The translations under genes and the position numbers were made by a program. Under the pieces are notes generated by a model. The model did no database searches and was not told where the DNA came from. It was given only the letters and a program-made list of their open reading frames with translations. 64,000 bases of DNA, from contig JBDIBF010000001.1 in NCBI GenBank assembly GCA_039812765.1, positions 1-64,000 on the forward strand, written 5' to 3'. This DNA is from JADJVL01 sp039812765. GTDB taxonomy: Bacteria; Acidobacteriota; Holophagae; Holophagales; Holophagaceae. The number at the start of each line of letters is the position of its first letter. Within the stretch, counting starts at the first letter, position 1. Below are positions 48,720 through 58,435 of this stretch, piece by piece.

Positions 48720-50051
48720 ATGATGGAACTCCTTCGCACGGTCCCCATGGAAGACGCCCCGACCCGACCCCTCCGTTCCGACCAGCTTCCCCTGCGCAGC
48801 GTGCTCGTGGTGGACGACGACCGGATCATGCGGCGAACCCTCGAGCTGCAGCTCGCGCCGCTGGGCTGCCGGCTCCTCATGGCCTCCGGGGGGCCGGAGG
48901 CCCTGGAGGTGGTCCGGCGGGAGAAGCCCGACCTGGTCCTGCTGGACATCGTGATGCCCGGCATGGACGGCTTCGAGGTGTGCCGGATCCTCAAGCAGGA
49001 CCTCGAGACCCAGCACATCCCGATCCTCCACCTCACGAGCCTCGGTCGGGACGCCAAGGACCGGAGCTTCGCCAGCGGCGCCGACGACTTCATCGCCAAG
49101 CCGCCCCACTTCGTGGAGCTGCGGGCCCGGATCCGCAGCCACCTCCTCATCCGCAGCCTGATGGAGGAGCGTCAGCAGGCCCAGGCCCTCCATCTGGCCT
49201 GGGAGGAGGGCCGCCGCGCCCGCATCCTGGTGGCCGAGCCCCAGGATGCCCTGCGGGAGCACATGGTGGACGAGATGCGCCTCACGGGCCACGAGACCGT
49301 CGGCGTGGGCAGCATCGCGGAGGCCCTCCCGCTGCTGGCCACCGGGGTTCCGGACCTGCTGATCCTCGGCCAGGAGCAGCCCGACGGCCAGGGCCATGTC
49401 TTCGCCAGCCACCTCCGGAACTTCATCCGCACCTCGGACCTTCCCGTGCTGCTGGTCTGCTCCCGCAAGACGCTGCGGGAGGAGATCACCCACGTGGACG
49501 TGGGGCCCACGGACTACCTCACCAAGCCCTTCCAGCCCGAGGAGCTGCGGGTGCGGGTGGAGGTCCTGCTGCGGCAGGGCGGACTGGCCCGGGGCCTGGA
49601 CGCCGCGCGTTCCCCCGCCGGGCGCCACATGCTCCACGACCCCTTCACGGGAGCCTATACCCTGTCCTTCCTCGAGGCGCACCTCGGCCTCCTGGGCGCC
49701 ATCCAGGGCCCCCAGGACCTGAAGCTAGGCCTCGTCGCCGCCCGTTTCCACGTGCCTTCGGGCGGCTGGGAGGCGGAGCGCAAGAGCCTCCTGCGCACGG
49801 CGGAAGTCCTCAAGGCCGAACTGCGGCCCGGGGAGGCGCTCTGCCGGGTCGCGGAGCACACCTTCGTGATGGTGCTGCCCTTCCACGACGCCTCGGCCCT
49901 GGAGGCGCGCACGGCCCACCTCGCCGCCGCGGGCTTCCACGGCGTTCTGGAGAGCCTGGTGCCCGGGGAGGAAGGCGTGGCAAGCCTGCTGCGCAAGCTT
50001 TCCACCCTGCTCAAGAAGGCGGAAGCCGGCGCCGGTGCCAAGGTGTCCTGA
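48720..50051 (+). CDS. PleD-like response regulator: receiver, pseudo-receiver, degenerate GGDEF
   Basis: The 443-residue protein has a normal receiver (about 26-140: VVDDDR, LVLLDIVMPGMDG, AKPP), a second receiver-like domain (about 165-285: ILVAEPQD, where the acceptor aspartate is replaced in LLILGQEQPDG, but TKPF is kept), and a C-terminal diguanylate-cyclase-like domain starting HDPFTGAYTLSFLEAHL. In the last domain the GGDEF loop reads VAEHTF, so it is very unlikely to make cyclic di-GMP. It may act by phosphorylation-dependent binding. It is 51 nt from the kinase genes and close to the HD-GYP regulator. Confidence 0.85.
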   Translation: MMELLRTVPMEDAPTRPLRSDQLPLRSVLVVDDDRIMRRTLELQLAPLGCRLLMASGGPEALEVVRREKPDLVLLDIVMPGMDGFEVCRILKQDLETQHIPILHLTSLGRDAKDRSFASGADDFIAKPPHFVELRARIRSHLLIRSLMEERQQAQALHLAWEEGRRARILVAEPQDALREHMVDEMRLTGHETVGVGSIAEALPLLATGVPDLLILGQEQPDGQGHVFASHLRNFIRTSDLPVLLVCSRKTLREEITHVDVGPTDYLTKPFQPEELRVRVEVLLRQGGLARGLDAARSPAGRHMLHDPFTGAYTLSFLEAHLGLLGAIQGPQDLKLGLVAARFHVPSGGWEAERKSLLRTAEVLKAELRPGEALCRVAEHTFVMVLPFHDASALEARTAHLAAAGFHGVLESLVPGEEGVASLLRKLSTLLKKAEAGAGAKVS

Positions 50052-50067
50052 CCGCGCGGGTCGGAGC

Positions 50068-50559
50068 TCAGGACTCCAGGCGGAGGTTCAGCACCCGCTC
50101 GGTCTGGGCGTCGCGCCAGGCCCGGAGCCGGGCCTCCACCGCCGGGTCGGCCAGCGCCAGGACGGCCGCCGCCAGCAGGGCCGCGTTGATGGCGCCCGCC
50201 CTGCCGATGGCGAGGGTTCCCACGGGCACGCCCGCGGGCATCTGCACGATGGAGAGCAGCGAGTCGAGGCCGTTCATGGCCTTGCTCTGGACCGGCACGC
50301 CCAGCACGGGAAGGAGGGTCTTGGCGGCGGCCATCCCGGGGAGGTGGGCGGCGCCCCCGGCGCCGGCGATGATTACCTTCAGGCCCCTTGACGCGGCCTC
50401 CTCGGCGTAGCGGAAGAGCCTGTCGGGAGTGCGGTGCGCGCTCACGATCTCCGCCTCGAAGGGCACCTGCAGCGCCTCCAGGGTCCGCGCCGCGTGCTGC
50501 ATCGTCTCCCAGTCCGAGTCGCTGCCCATGATGATGCCGACGAGGGGGGACGGGGACAT
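50068..50559 (-). CDS. purE: N5-carboxyaminoimidazole ribonucleotide mutase
   Basis: PurE catalyses the mutase step of purine synthesis (N5-CAIR to CAIR, in class I enzymes). The 163-residue sequence has VGIIMGSDSDWETM, EIVSAHRTPDRLF, VIIAGAGGAAHLPGMAAA, LPVLGVPVQSKAMNGLDSLLSIVQMPAGVPVGTLAIG and AALLAAAVLAL, the full family pattern. TACACT lies 21 nt before its ATG with two GGAG-like sites between. purK is not adjacent. It is convergent with the PleD-like gene and divergent from the flavoprotein gene. Confidence 0.95.
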   Translation of the reverse strand: MSPSPLVGIIMGSDSDWETMQHAARTLEALQVPFEAEIVSAHRTPDRLFRYAEEAASRGLKVIIAGAGGAAHLPGMAAAKTLLPVLGVPVQSKAMNGLDSLLSIVQMPAGVPVGTLAIGRAGAINAALLAAAVLALADPAVEARLRAWRDAQTERVLNLRLES

Positions 50560-50605
50560 GCGGGCTCCGGAGGTGCCTCCAGTGTAGCGGCGCGGCGGCT
50601 TCCCC

Positions 50606-50617
50606 CATGATGGAGGG
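50606..50617 (+). promoter_or_regulatory. candidate leaderless -10 hexamer of the flavoprotein gene
   Basis: CATGAT, GGAGGG, then ATG at 50618, identical to the arrangement before rmuC. Confidence 0.35.
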
Positions 50618-51844
50618 ATGGGGACGGTCATCGTGGTGGGCGCGGGGGCTGCGGGCATGGTGGCGGCCTGGCGGGCCGCGGCTCGGGGACGGCGGGTCCT
50701 CGTGCTGGAGGCCAATGGACGCCCCGGCGTCAAGCTGCGCATCAGCGGCGGCGGGAAGTGCAACGTCACCCACGACGGGCCCGTGGCCTCCCTCCTGGCG
50801 GCGTTCCCCAAGGCCCAGGCCCGCTTCCTGCGCCCGGCGATGCACCGCTTCTCCAACGCGGAGGTGGTGGCCCTCCTCCACCGGGAAGGCGTGCAGACCT
50901 ACACCCGGGACAACGGCCGGGTCTTCCCCCTGGACCGGCCCGGCAGCGCCGCGGAGGTGGTGGCGGCCTTCGAGGGGCTCCTCAGGCGCAGCGGCGCGGA
51001 ACTGCGCACCGGGGCGCGCGTGCTGGGGCTGGAGGGCTCTGCGCCGCGCATCACCGGCGTCCGCCTCGCCGAGGGTGTCCTGCCCTGCGAGGCCCTGGTC
51101 CTCGCCACCGGCGGGGCGAGCTACCCCGAGACGGGCACCCGCGGCGAGGTCGCGGGATGGCTCCAGGCGCTGGGCCTCCCGGTGGCCCCCTGGTTCCCCG
51201 CCCTCGCGCCCCTTCCCCTGGCCGAACCCCGTCCCGATTGGGAGGGCGTGGCCCTTCGGGACGGCATCCTGCTCCTCCTCCAGGGGGCGGGCGGCCGGCG
51301 CCTCGCCGCCTTCGCCGGAGACGTGGTGTTCACCCGGTCCGGGCTCAGCGGGCCCGCGGCCCTGGAACTCAGCCAGGCGGTGGAGGAGGCCCGGAGGCGG
51401 GGCGCGGCGTGGCTCGCCTACGCCCTCGAGCCGGGCCAGGACGTGGACGCCGCGCTGCGGGCCGCGAGGGAGGAACACCCCCACCTCGCGCTGCACACGT
51501 GGCTGGCGCGGCGTCTGCCGGCCCGCCTGGCGGGCCACGCCCTCGAAGGCGCGGGCCTGGACCCGGACCGCCGATTCAAGGACCTACCGCGGCGCGAGGC
51601 TGCACGCCTGCGGGGCCTGGTGGAGGCCTTCCCCCTGGGCGCCCCGGGCGCGGTGCCCCTCAGCCGGGGCGAGGTCGCGGCGGGCGGCCTGGCCCTGGAG
51701 GCGGTGGACGCCGCCACCATGCGCGTGAAGGGCTGGGACAACCTCCACGTCTGCGGTGAACTGCTGGACGTGGACGGGCCGGTGGGGGGGTACAACCTGC
51801 AGGCCGCCTTCAGCACGGGGTTCGTGGCCGGGGAATCAGTCTGA
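50618..51844 (+). CDS. HI0933/YhiN-family FAD-dependent oxidoreductase
   Basis: The 408-residue protein has the N-terminal FAD Rossmann motif VIVVGAGAAGMVAAWRAA, then KLRISGGGKCNVTH (the hallmark of the HI0933/BaiN/YhiN family), DNGRVFPLDRPGSAAEVV, LATGGASYPETGTRGE, and the C-terminal VCGELLDVDGPVGGYNLQAAFSTGFVAG. Members reduce or oxidise unknown substrates; some are linked to bile-acid or tRNA chemistry, but without firm generality. It has no cofactor partner nearby. Confidence 0.9.
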   Translation: MGTVIVVGAGAAGMVAAWRAAARGRRVLVLEANGRPGVKLRISGGGKCNVTHDGPVASLLAAFPKAQARFLRPAMHRFSNAEVVALLHREGVQTYTRDNGRVFPLDRPGSAAEVVAAFEGLLRRSGAELRTGARVLGLEGSAPRITGVRLAEGVLPCEALVLATGGASYPETGTRGEVAGWLQALGLPVAPWFPALAPLPLAEPRPDWEGVALRDGILLLLQGAGGRRLAAFAGDVVFTRSGLSGPAALELSQAVEEARRRGAAWLAYALEPGQDVDAALRAAREEHPHLALHTWLARRLPARLAGHALEGAGLDPDRRFKDLPRREAARLRGLVEAFPLGAPGAVPLSRGEVAAGGLALEAVDAATMRVKGWDNLHVCGELLDVDGPVGGYNLQAAFSTGFVAGESV

Positions 51845-51905
51845 GGTCGGGGCCGCGTTCGGCGCCGCGTCCGGTTGGCCCTCGGCGCGCGCGGCCCGGC
51901 GCGTC

Positions 51906-51940
51906 TTCACAACGCTTCACCACGTTTAACAACTCTTAAC
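51906..51940. promoter_or_regulatory. four direct repeats TTCAC/TTAAC at 10-bp spacing
   Basis: TTCAC at 51906 and 51916, and TTAAC at 51926 and 51936, start exactly every 10 bp, upstream of the oligopeptidase gene. This looks like a row of half-sites for a dimeric or tandem-binding regulator. It is somewhat like PhoB/PhoP boxes, which usually repeat every 11 bp. Confidence 0.4.
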
Positions 51941-52011
51941 GGCGGTGGCAGGCGGCGTGAAGCATCCTGTCACGTGGTATCCTCCCCCTGTTCCCTCTGG
52001 AGCTCTTTCCC

Positions 52012-54213
<2,202 letters not shown>

Positions 54214-54286
54214 GCGACGGCGCGGGGACCCTCCCTTCGCGCGGGGCCCTGGCCGGCCCCGCGCCGCGTTCGAGGGCACACTGGTC

Positions 54287-55000
54287 GTGGAGGCGTCCGT
54301 GGCCCAAGTGCAGGTGAACCGAGGCGTGCTGGTGGGACTCGGCGTGGCCCTGGCGAGCGCCCTGATCGCGCTGGCCTACCTCCTGCGCCGTGACGCCGGG
54401 CGGGGGGCGGGCGCCGGCCCGGCGCCCTCCGGCCCTCCGCCGGCGGGGACGGCCGCGAACCCCGGGTTTCCACCCCCGCCCTCGTCCCCGCCATCAGCCG
54501 TGCCACCCTCCGCGCCCCAAGGTGCCGGAGGCGCGCCTGGAGCCGCCGGCCCACCCCCTGAACTCCTCGCGCCCCAGGGGAGCCCCGACCCCCGGGATCC
54601 CCAGCGCCCCGCGGTGCAGGCCTACTTCCAGGCCCTGGACCGCATCGCGCCCGGGCAGCTCGCGGGCGAGCCCCAGGCCCTCGCCCAGGAGATGGTGGCG
54701 GGGCTGGGACGGGGCGACGCCTCGGGCTTCGACCGCATGGTCGCCCAGGCCGAGGAGGCCCGGGGCAGGCTGGCGGCCCTCCAGCCTCCGGCCCCCTGCG
54801 CCGCCTTCCACCAGGAGAGCCTGGCCCTGCTGGACGAGAACCTCACGCTGCTGAAGGGCGTCAAGCGGTCCCTGGAGGGGCGGGAGGGAGATTCCAGCCT
54901 GGGGCCGCTGCTGGCCCGCGCCCAGGCGGTCCAGGCGCGGTCCGAAGCCCTGGAGCGCGCGGACAAGGCGCTGCGGGCGCGCTACGGGGCGGGACGCTGA
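54287..55000 (+). CDS. hypothetical membrane-anchored protein with proline-rich linker
   Basis: The 237-residue protein has a membrane segment at about residues 14-33 (LVGLGVALASALIALAYLL), a proline- and alanine-rich linker (about 40-105), and a helical C-terminal domain (AYFQALDRIAPGQLAGEPQALAQEMVAGLGRGD and LLDENLTLLKGVKRSLEG). I do not recognise the family. The start could be GTG at 54287 or GTG at 54299; the first is listed. Codon use is normal for the region. It precedes prfC by 64 nt, with a TAGACT box between them. Confidence 0.6.
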   Translation: MEASVAQVQVNRGVLVGLGVALASALIALAYLLRRDAGRGAGAGPAPSGPPPAGTAANPGFPPPPSSPPSAVPPSAPQGAGGAPGAAGPPPELLAPQGSPDPRDPQRPAVQAYFQALDRIAPGQLAGEPQALAQEMVAGLGRGDASGFDRMVAQAEEARGRLAALQPPAPCAAFHQESLALLDENLTLLKGVKRSLEGREGDSSLGPLLARAQAVQARSEALERADKALRARYGAGR

Positions 55001-55064
55001 AGGGGCGAGCGGCTAGACTGATGGAAAGCGCGGCGGCCGCCGCGCTTTCCTTTGCCCGGACCCC

Positions 55065-56633
55065 ATGAGCCTCGCCGCCGAAATCGCCCGCCGCCGCACC
55101 TTCGCCATCATCAGCCACCCCGACGCGGGCAAGACGACCCTCACCGAGAAGCTGCTGCTCTACGGCGGCGCCATCGACCGCGCGGGCTCGGTGAAGGGGC
55201 GCGAGGGCTCGGGCCACGCCCAGTCGGACTGGATGGCCATCGAGCAGGAGCGCGGCATCTCGGTCACGTCGGCGGCCCTGCAGTTCGACTACAAGGGCCA
55301 CGCCATCAACCTTCTGGACACGCCGGGCCACCAGGACTTCAGCGAGGACACCTACCGGGCGCTGACGGCCGCGGACAGCGTGGTGATGCTCCTGGACTGC
55401 GCCAAGGGCGTGGAGGAGCAGACCAAGAAGCTCTTCCGCGTGGCCTCCGAACGGAAGCTGCCCATCTTCACCTTCGTCAACAAGCTGGACCGCCCGGGCC
55501 GCGAGCCCGTGGAGCTCATCGACGAGGTGGAGGAGCTCTTCGGCCTCCATGCGGTGCCCATGACCTGGCCCATCGGCTCAGGGCCGGATTTCAAGGGCGT
55601 CTACGTGCGCGCCACGGGCCAGATCCAGGTCTTCGAGCGGGGCAAGGCCGGGCAGAAGGCCCGCGTGGCGGGGCAGGGGGGGCTCGACGATCCCGAGATC
55701 GCGGCGCTGCTGACCCCCGCGGAGCTGCAGCAGCTCAAGGACGACGTGGAGCTGATGGACCATGTGCTGCCCGCCTTCGACCGGGCGGAGTTCCTGGCCG
55801 GGAAGCAGTCGCCCATGTTCTTCGGTTCGGCGGTGAACAACTTCGGCGTGGCCGAGTTCCTGGAGGAGTTCCTGGAGCTGGCCCCCGCTCCGGGACCGCG
55901 CCCCCTGCGCGACGGCGGCGTCGTGGCCCCGGAGCAGCCCTTCACGGCCTTCGTGTTCAAGGTGCAGGCCAACATGAACAAGGCCCACCGGGACCGCGTG
56001 GCCTTCGCCCGCATCGTGAGCGGACACTTCGAGCGGGGCATGGATGCCCTGCACGTCCGCGAGAAGAAGAGCCTCAAGCTGAACTACCCCCACATGTTCT
56101 TCGGGCGCGAGCGCCAGATCGTGGACGAGGCCTACCCCGGCGACATCCTGGGGCTGATCAACCCCGGCATGTTCCGCATCGGCGACGTGCTGAGCGCCGC
56201 GGGCCCCGTGGACTTCCACGCCGTGCCGCGCTTCTCCCCGGAGCAGTTCGCCTCCGTGCGCCTCGCGGACCCCGGCGCCCGGAAGGGCTTCCTCAAGGGC
56301 ATCAACCAGATCGCCGAGGAGGGCGTGGTGCAGGTCTTCTGGCCCAAGGGCGGCGCCCCGCTGCCCATCCTCGGCGCGGTGGGCCGCCTCCAGTTCGACG
56401 TGCTCCAGCACCGGCTCAAGGACGAGTACGCGTGTCCCGTGCTCCTGGAGCCTAGAGGCTTCCAGATGGCCCGCTGGCTCCAGGGCGGCTGGCCCGAGCC
56501 CTCGAAGTTCTGGGGCGAGCTGGTGGAGGACTCGGATTCGAACCCGTCGATCCTGTTCGAGAACGACTGGCAGCGGCGCACGACCGCCGAGAAGAACCCG
56601 GGGATCACGTTCCTCGAGCATCCGCCGCGCTGA
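55065..56633 (+). CDS. prfC: peptide chain release factor 3
   Basis: RF3 is the GTPase that recycles RF1 and RF2 from the ribosome. The 522-residue sequence has SHPDAGKTTLTEKLLLYGGAI (P-loop), ERGISVTSA (switch I), DTPGHQDFSEDTYRAL (switch II), VNKLDRPGR (NKxD), and the RF3-specific C-terminal region ending RRTTAEKNPGITFLE. The family is patchily distributed, so its presence is notable but not strange. TAGACT lies 45 nt before the ATG; the intervening leader has a GCGGC/GCCGC hairpin (55029-55046). Confidence 0.95.
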   Translation: MSLAAEIARRRTFAIISHPDAGKTTLTEKLLLYGGAIDRAGSVKGREGSGHAQSDWMAIEQERGISVTSAALQFDYKGHAINLLDTPGHQDFSEDTYRALTAADSVVMLLDCAKGVEEQTKKLFRVASERKLPIFTFVNKLDRPGREPVELIDEVEELFGLHAVPMTWPIGSGPDFKGVYVRATGQIQVFERGKAGQKARVAGQGGLDDPEIAALLTPAELQQLKDDVELMDHVLPAFDRAEFLAGKQSPMFFGSAVNNFGVAEFLEEFLELAPAPGPRPLRDGGVVAPEQPFTAFVFKVQANMNKAHRDRVAFARIVSGHFERGMDALHVREKKSLKLNYPHMFFGRERQIVDEAYPGDILGLINPGMFRIGDVLSAAGPVDFHAVPRFSPEQFASVRLADPGARKGFLKGINQIAEEGVVQVFWPKGGAPLPILGAVGRLQFDVLQHRLKDEYACPVLLEPRGFQMARWLQGGWPEPSKFWGELVEDSDSNPSILFENDWQRRTTAEKNPGITFLEHPPR

Positions 56634-56643
56634 GGCGCGGCGC

Positions 56644-57645
56644 TCAGAAGTAGGGGGCGACCAGCCGGAGGATCCCCGCGGCGAAGAGGGCGCTGAGGGG
56701 GATGGTCAGGATCCAGGCCACGAGGATGTTGCCAGCGACGCCCCAGCGCACGGCCGACACGTTCATCGAGGCGCCCACGCCCATGATGGCGCCGCTGATG
56801 ACGTGGGTGGTGCTGACCGGGATGCCGAAGTGGGCCGTGGTGAAAAGCACGATGGCCGCGCTGGTTTCGGCCGCGAATCCGTGGATGGGGCGCAGCTTCA
56901 CGATCTTCGCGCCCATGGTCTTGATGATCTTCCAGCCGCCGGACATCGTGCCGAGGCCCATGGCGGTGGCGCAGGCGAGCTTGACCCAGAGGGGCACGTC
57001 CACCCGGGCGCCGTGGGCGGTGAGCTTGCCGAAGGTGATGAGGGCGAGGGCGATGATGCCCATGGCCTTCTGGGCGTCGTTGGTCCCGTGGGTGAAGGCC
57101 ATGGCGCCGGCGCTCAGCAGCTGGAGCTTGCGGAAGGCGATGTTCACCTTCTGCCCGGGCGAGTGGCGGGCGATCCACAGGATCGCGATGATCAGCACCA
57201 TCCCCAGCAGGAAGCCCACCACCGGGGAGACGATGAGGAAGGTCCCCACTTCCTCGAGCTTCTTGGTCTGGAGGGCCCCGATGCCCGCATGGGCCACCAC
57301 CGCCCCCGCGAGGCCGCCCACCAGCGCGTGGCTGGAGGAACTGGGGATCCCGAACCACCAGGTGATCAGGTTCCAGAGGATGGCCGCCAGCAGCGCTGAG
57401 ATGATCACGCTGGGAACCACGAGGCTGCTGTCGGCGATGCCTTTGGCGATGGTGGTGGCCACTTGGGTGCCCAGGAGGGCGCCGCCGAAGTTGAGGATGC
57501 CAGCCATGAGGATCGCGTTTCGGGCGGAGAGCACGCCGGTGCTCACCACCGTGGCGATGGCGTTGGCGGTGTCGTGGAAACCGTTGATGTAGTCGAAGGA
57601 GAGCGCGAGGAGGACGATCAGCGCGAGGACCAGCGCGGGCGACAT
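56644..57645 (-). CDS. pit: inorganic phosphate transporter, Pit family
   Basis: The 333-residue protein is a low-affinity phosphate (or metal-phosphate) symporter of the inner membrane with about ten membrane helices. Both halves carry the family repeat: FDYINGFHDTANAIATVVSTGVLS near the N-terminus and AFTHGTNDAQKAMGIIALAL in the middle, followed by PVSTTHVISGAIMGVG. It is 3 nt from the DUF47 gene, the usual partner that appears to regulate Pit. With pstCAB nearby the cell has both low- and high-affinity uptake in one region. Confidence 0.95.
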   Translation of the reverse strand: MSPALVLALIVLLALSFDYINGFHDTANAIATVVSTGVLSARNAILMAGILNFGGALLGTQVATTIAKGIADSSLVVPSVIISALLAAILWNLITWWFGIPSSSSHALVGGLAGAVVAHAGIGALQTKKLEEVGTFLIVSPVVGFLLGMVLIIAILWIARHSPGQKVNIAFRKLQLLSAGAMAFTHGTNDAQKAMGIIALALITFGKLTAHGARVDVPLWVKLACATAMGLGTMSGGWKIIKTMGAKIVKLRPIHGFAAETSAAIVLFTTAHFGIPVSTTHVISGAIMGVGASMNVSAVRWGVAGNILVAWILTIPLSALFAAGILRLVAPYF

Positions 57646-57648
57646 GGT

Positions 57649-58296
57649 TCAGGCGTTCTTCATGACGGTGGAGCCGACCACCTGGGCCACGAGTTCGACG
57701 CGGTCGGTGGCGTCCTCCATGAAGGAGAGCAACTCCTTCCACTTGATGAGCTCGATGGGGTCCGTCGGATTCTCGAAGATCTGCGCCAGGGCAGCGTGGT
57801 AGGCCGAATCGGCCTGGCCCTCGAGCACATGGCAGTGCTGGATGCGGCTGCGGATGTCCTTGATGTCGGACATGGTGCGCAGGGACTTGATGAGGTGGAC
57901 CAGCTCGCCGGTGCCTTCCACGAGGTTGCTGCTGAGCTGCATCAGGGCGGGCTTGATGTGCTGGATCTTGTAGAGGACCAGGCGCTCGGTCACGGTGTCG
58001 AGGCGGTCCAGCACGTCGTCAATGGCGTGGGTGAGCTCGAGGATGTCCTCGCGCTCGATGGGCGTGACGAAGACCTGGTTGAGGCGGTCCACGATCTCGT
58101 GGGTGAGCTCGTCCCCGCGGTGCTCGAAATCCTTCATCTCCCGGCGCATCTCGGGGAAGCGGCTCGGATCCTCCGTCCGGAGTTCCCGGTCCATCAGCTG
58201 GGCTGCGGCGTAGAGGTTCGCCGTGGCCCCCTCCAGCAGGTCGAAGAAGACCATTTCCCGGGGCTTGAGCCATTTCAGGAGGGCGTTCAGGGACAT
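57649..58296 (-). CDS. DUF47 (PhoU-like) phosphate transport regulator
   Basis: The 215-residue, all-helical protein belongs to DUF47, distant relatives of PhoU: PREMVFFDLLEGATANLYAAAQLM, FEHRGDELTHEIVDRLNQVFVTPIEREDILELTHAIDDVLDRLD, and KWKELLSFMEDATDRVELVAQVV with acidic metal-binding residues. It is encoded directly before pit and probably controls it at the membrane. A repeat resembling a Pho box (TTACAC and TTCACA, 10 bp apart) lies 85-105 nt upstream. Confidence 0.92.
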   Translation of the reverse strand: MSLNALLKWLKPREMVFFDLLEGATANLYAAAQLMDRELRTEDPSRFPEMRREMKDFEHRGDELTHEIVDRLNQVFVTPIEREDILELTHAIDDVLDRLDTVTERLVLYKIQHIKPALMQLSSNLVEGTGELVHLIKSLRTMSDIKDIRSRIQHCHVLEGQADSAYHAALAQIFENPTDPIELIKWKELLSFMEDATDRVELVAQVVGSTVMKNA

Positions 58297-58380
58297 GGAG
58301 GCTCCAGGCGGGGCGGAAGACGCAACCTCCCCTCGGTGAATATTCTGCAACAACTTGGCTCCCGGAAGGCGCCCGAGGCC

Positions 58381-58400
58381 TGTGAACTCCGTGTAACACG
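58381..58400 (-). promoter_or_regulatory. candidate Pho box upstream of DUF47-pit
   Basis: Read on the minus strand, TTACAC and TTCACA begin 10 bp apart within CGTGTTACACGGAGTTCACA. The position (between DUF47-pit and phoR) and the gene context suggest binding of the phoB product. Pho boxes in other bacteria are direct repeats of 11 bp, so this is tentative. Confidence 0.35.
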
Positions 58401-58423
58401 GGCGGAGGGCGGCCGCCTTGCTC

Positions 58424-58435
58424 CACAATCGAGGG
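58424..58435 (+). promoter_or_regulatory. candidate leaderless -10 (CACAAT) of phoR
   Basis: CACAAT, then CGAGGG, then ATG at 58436; spacing of exactly 6 nt. Confidence 0.35.
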
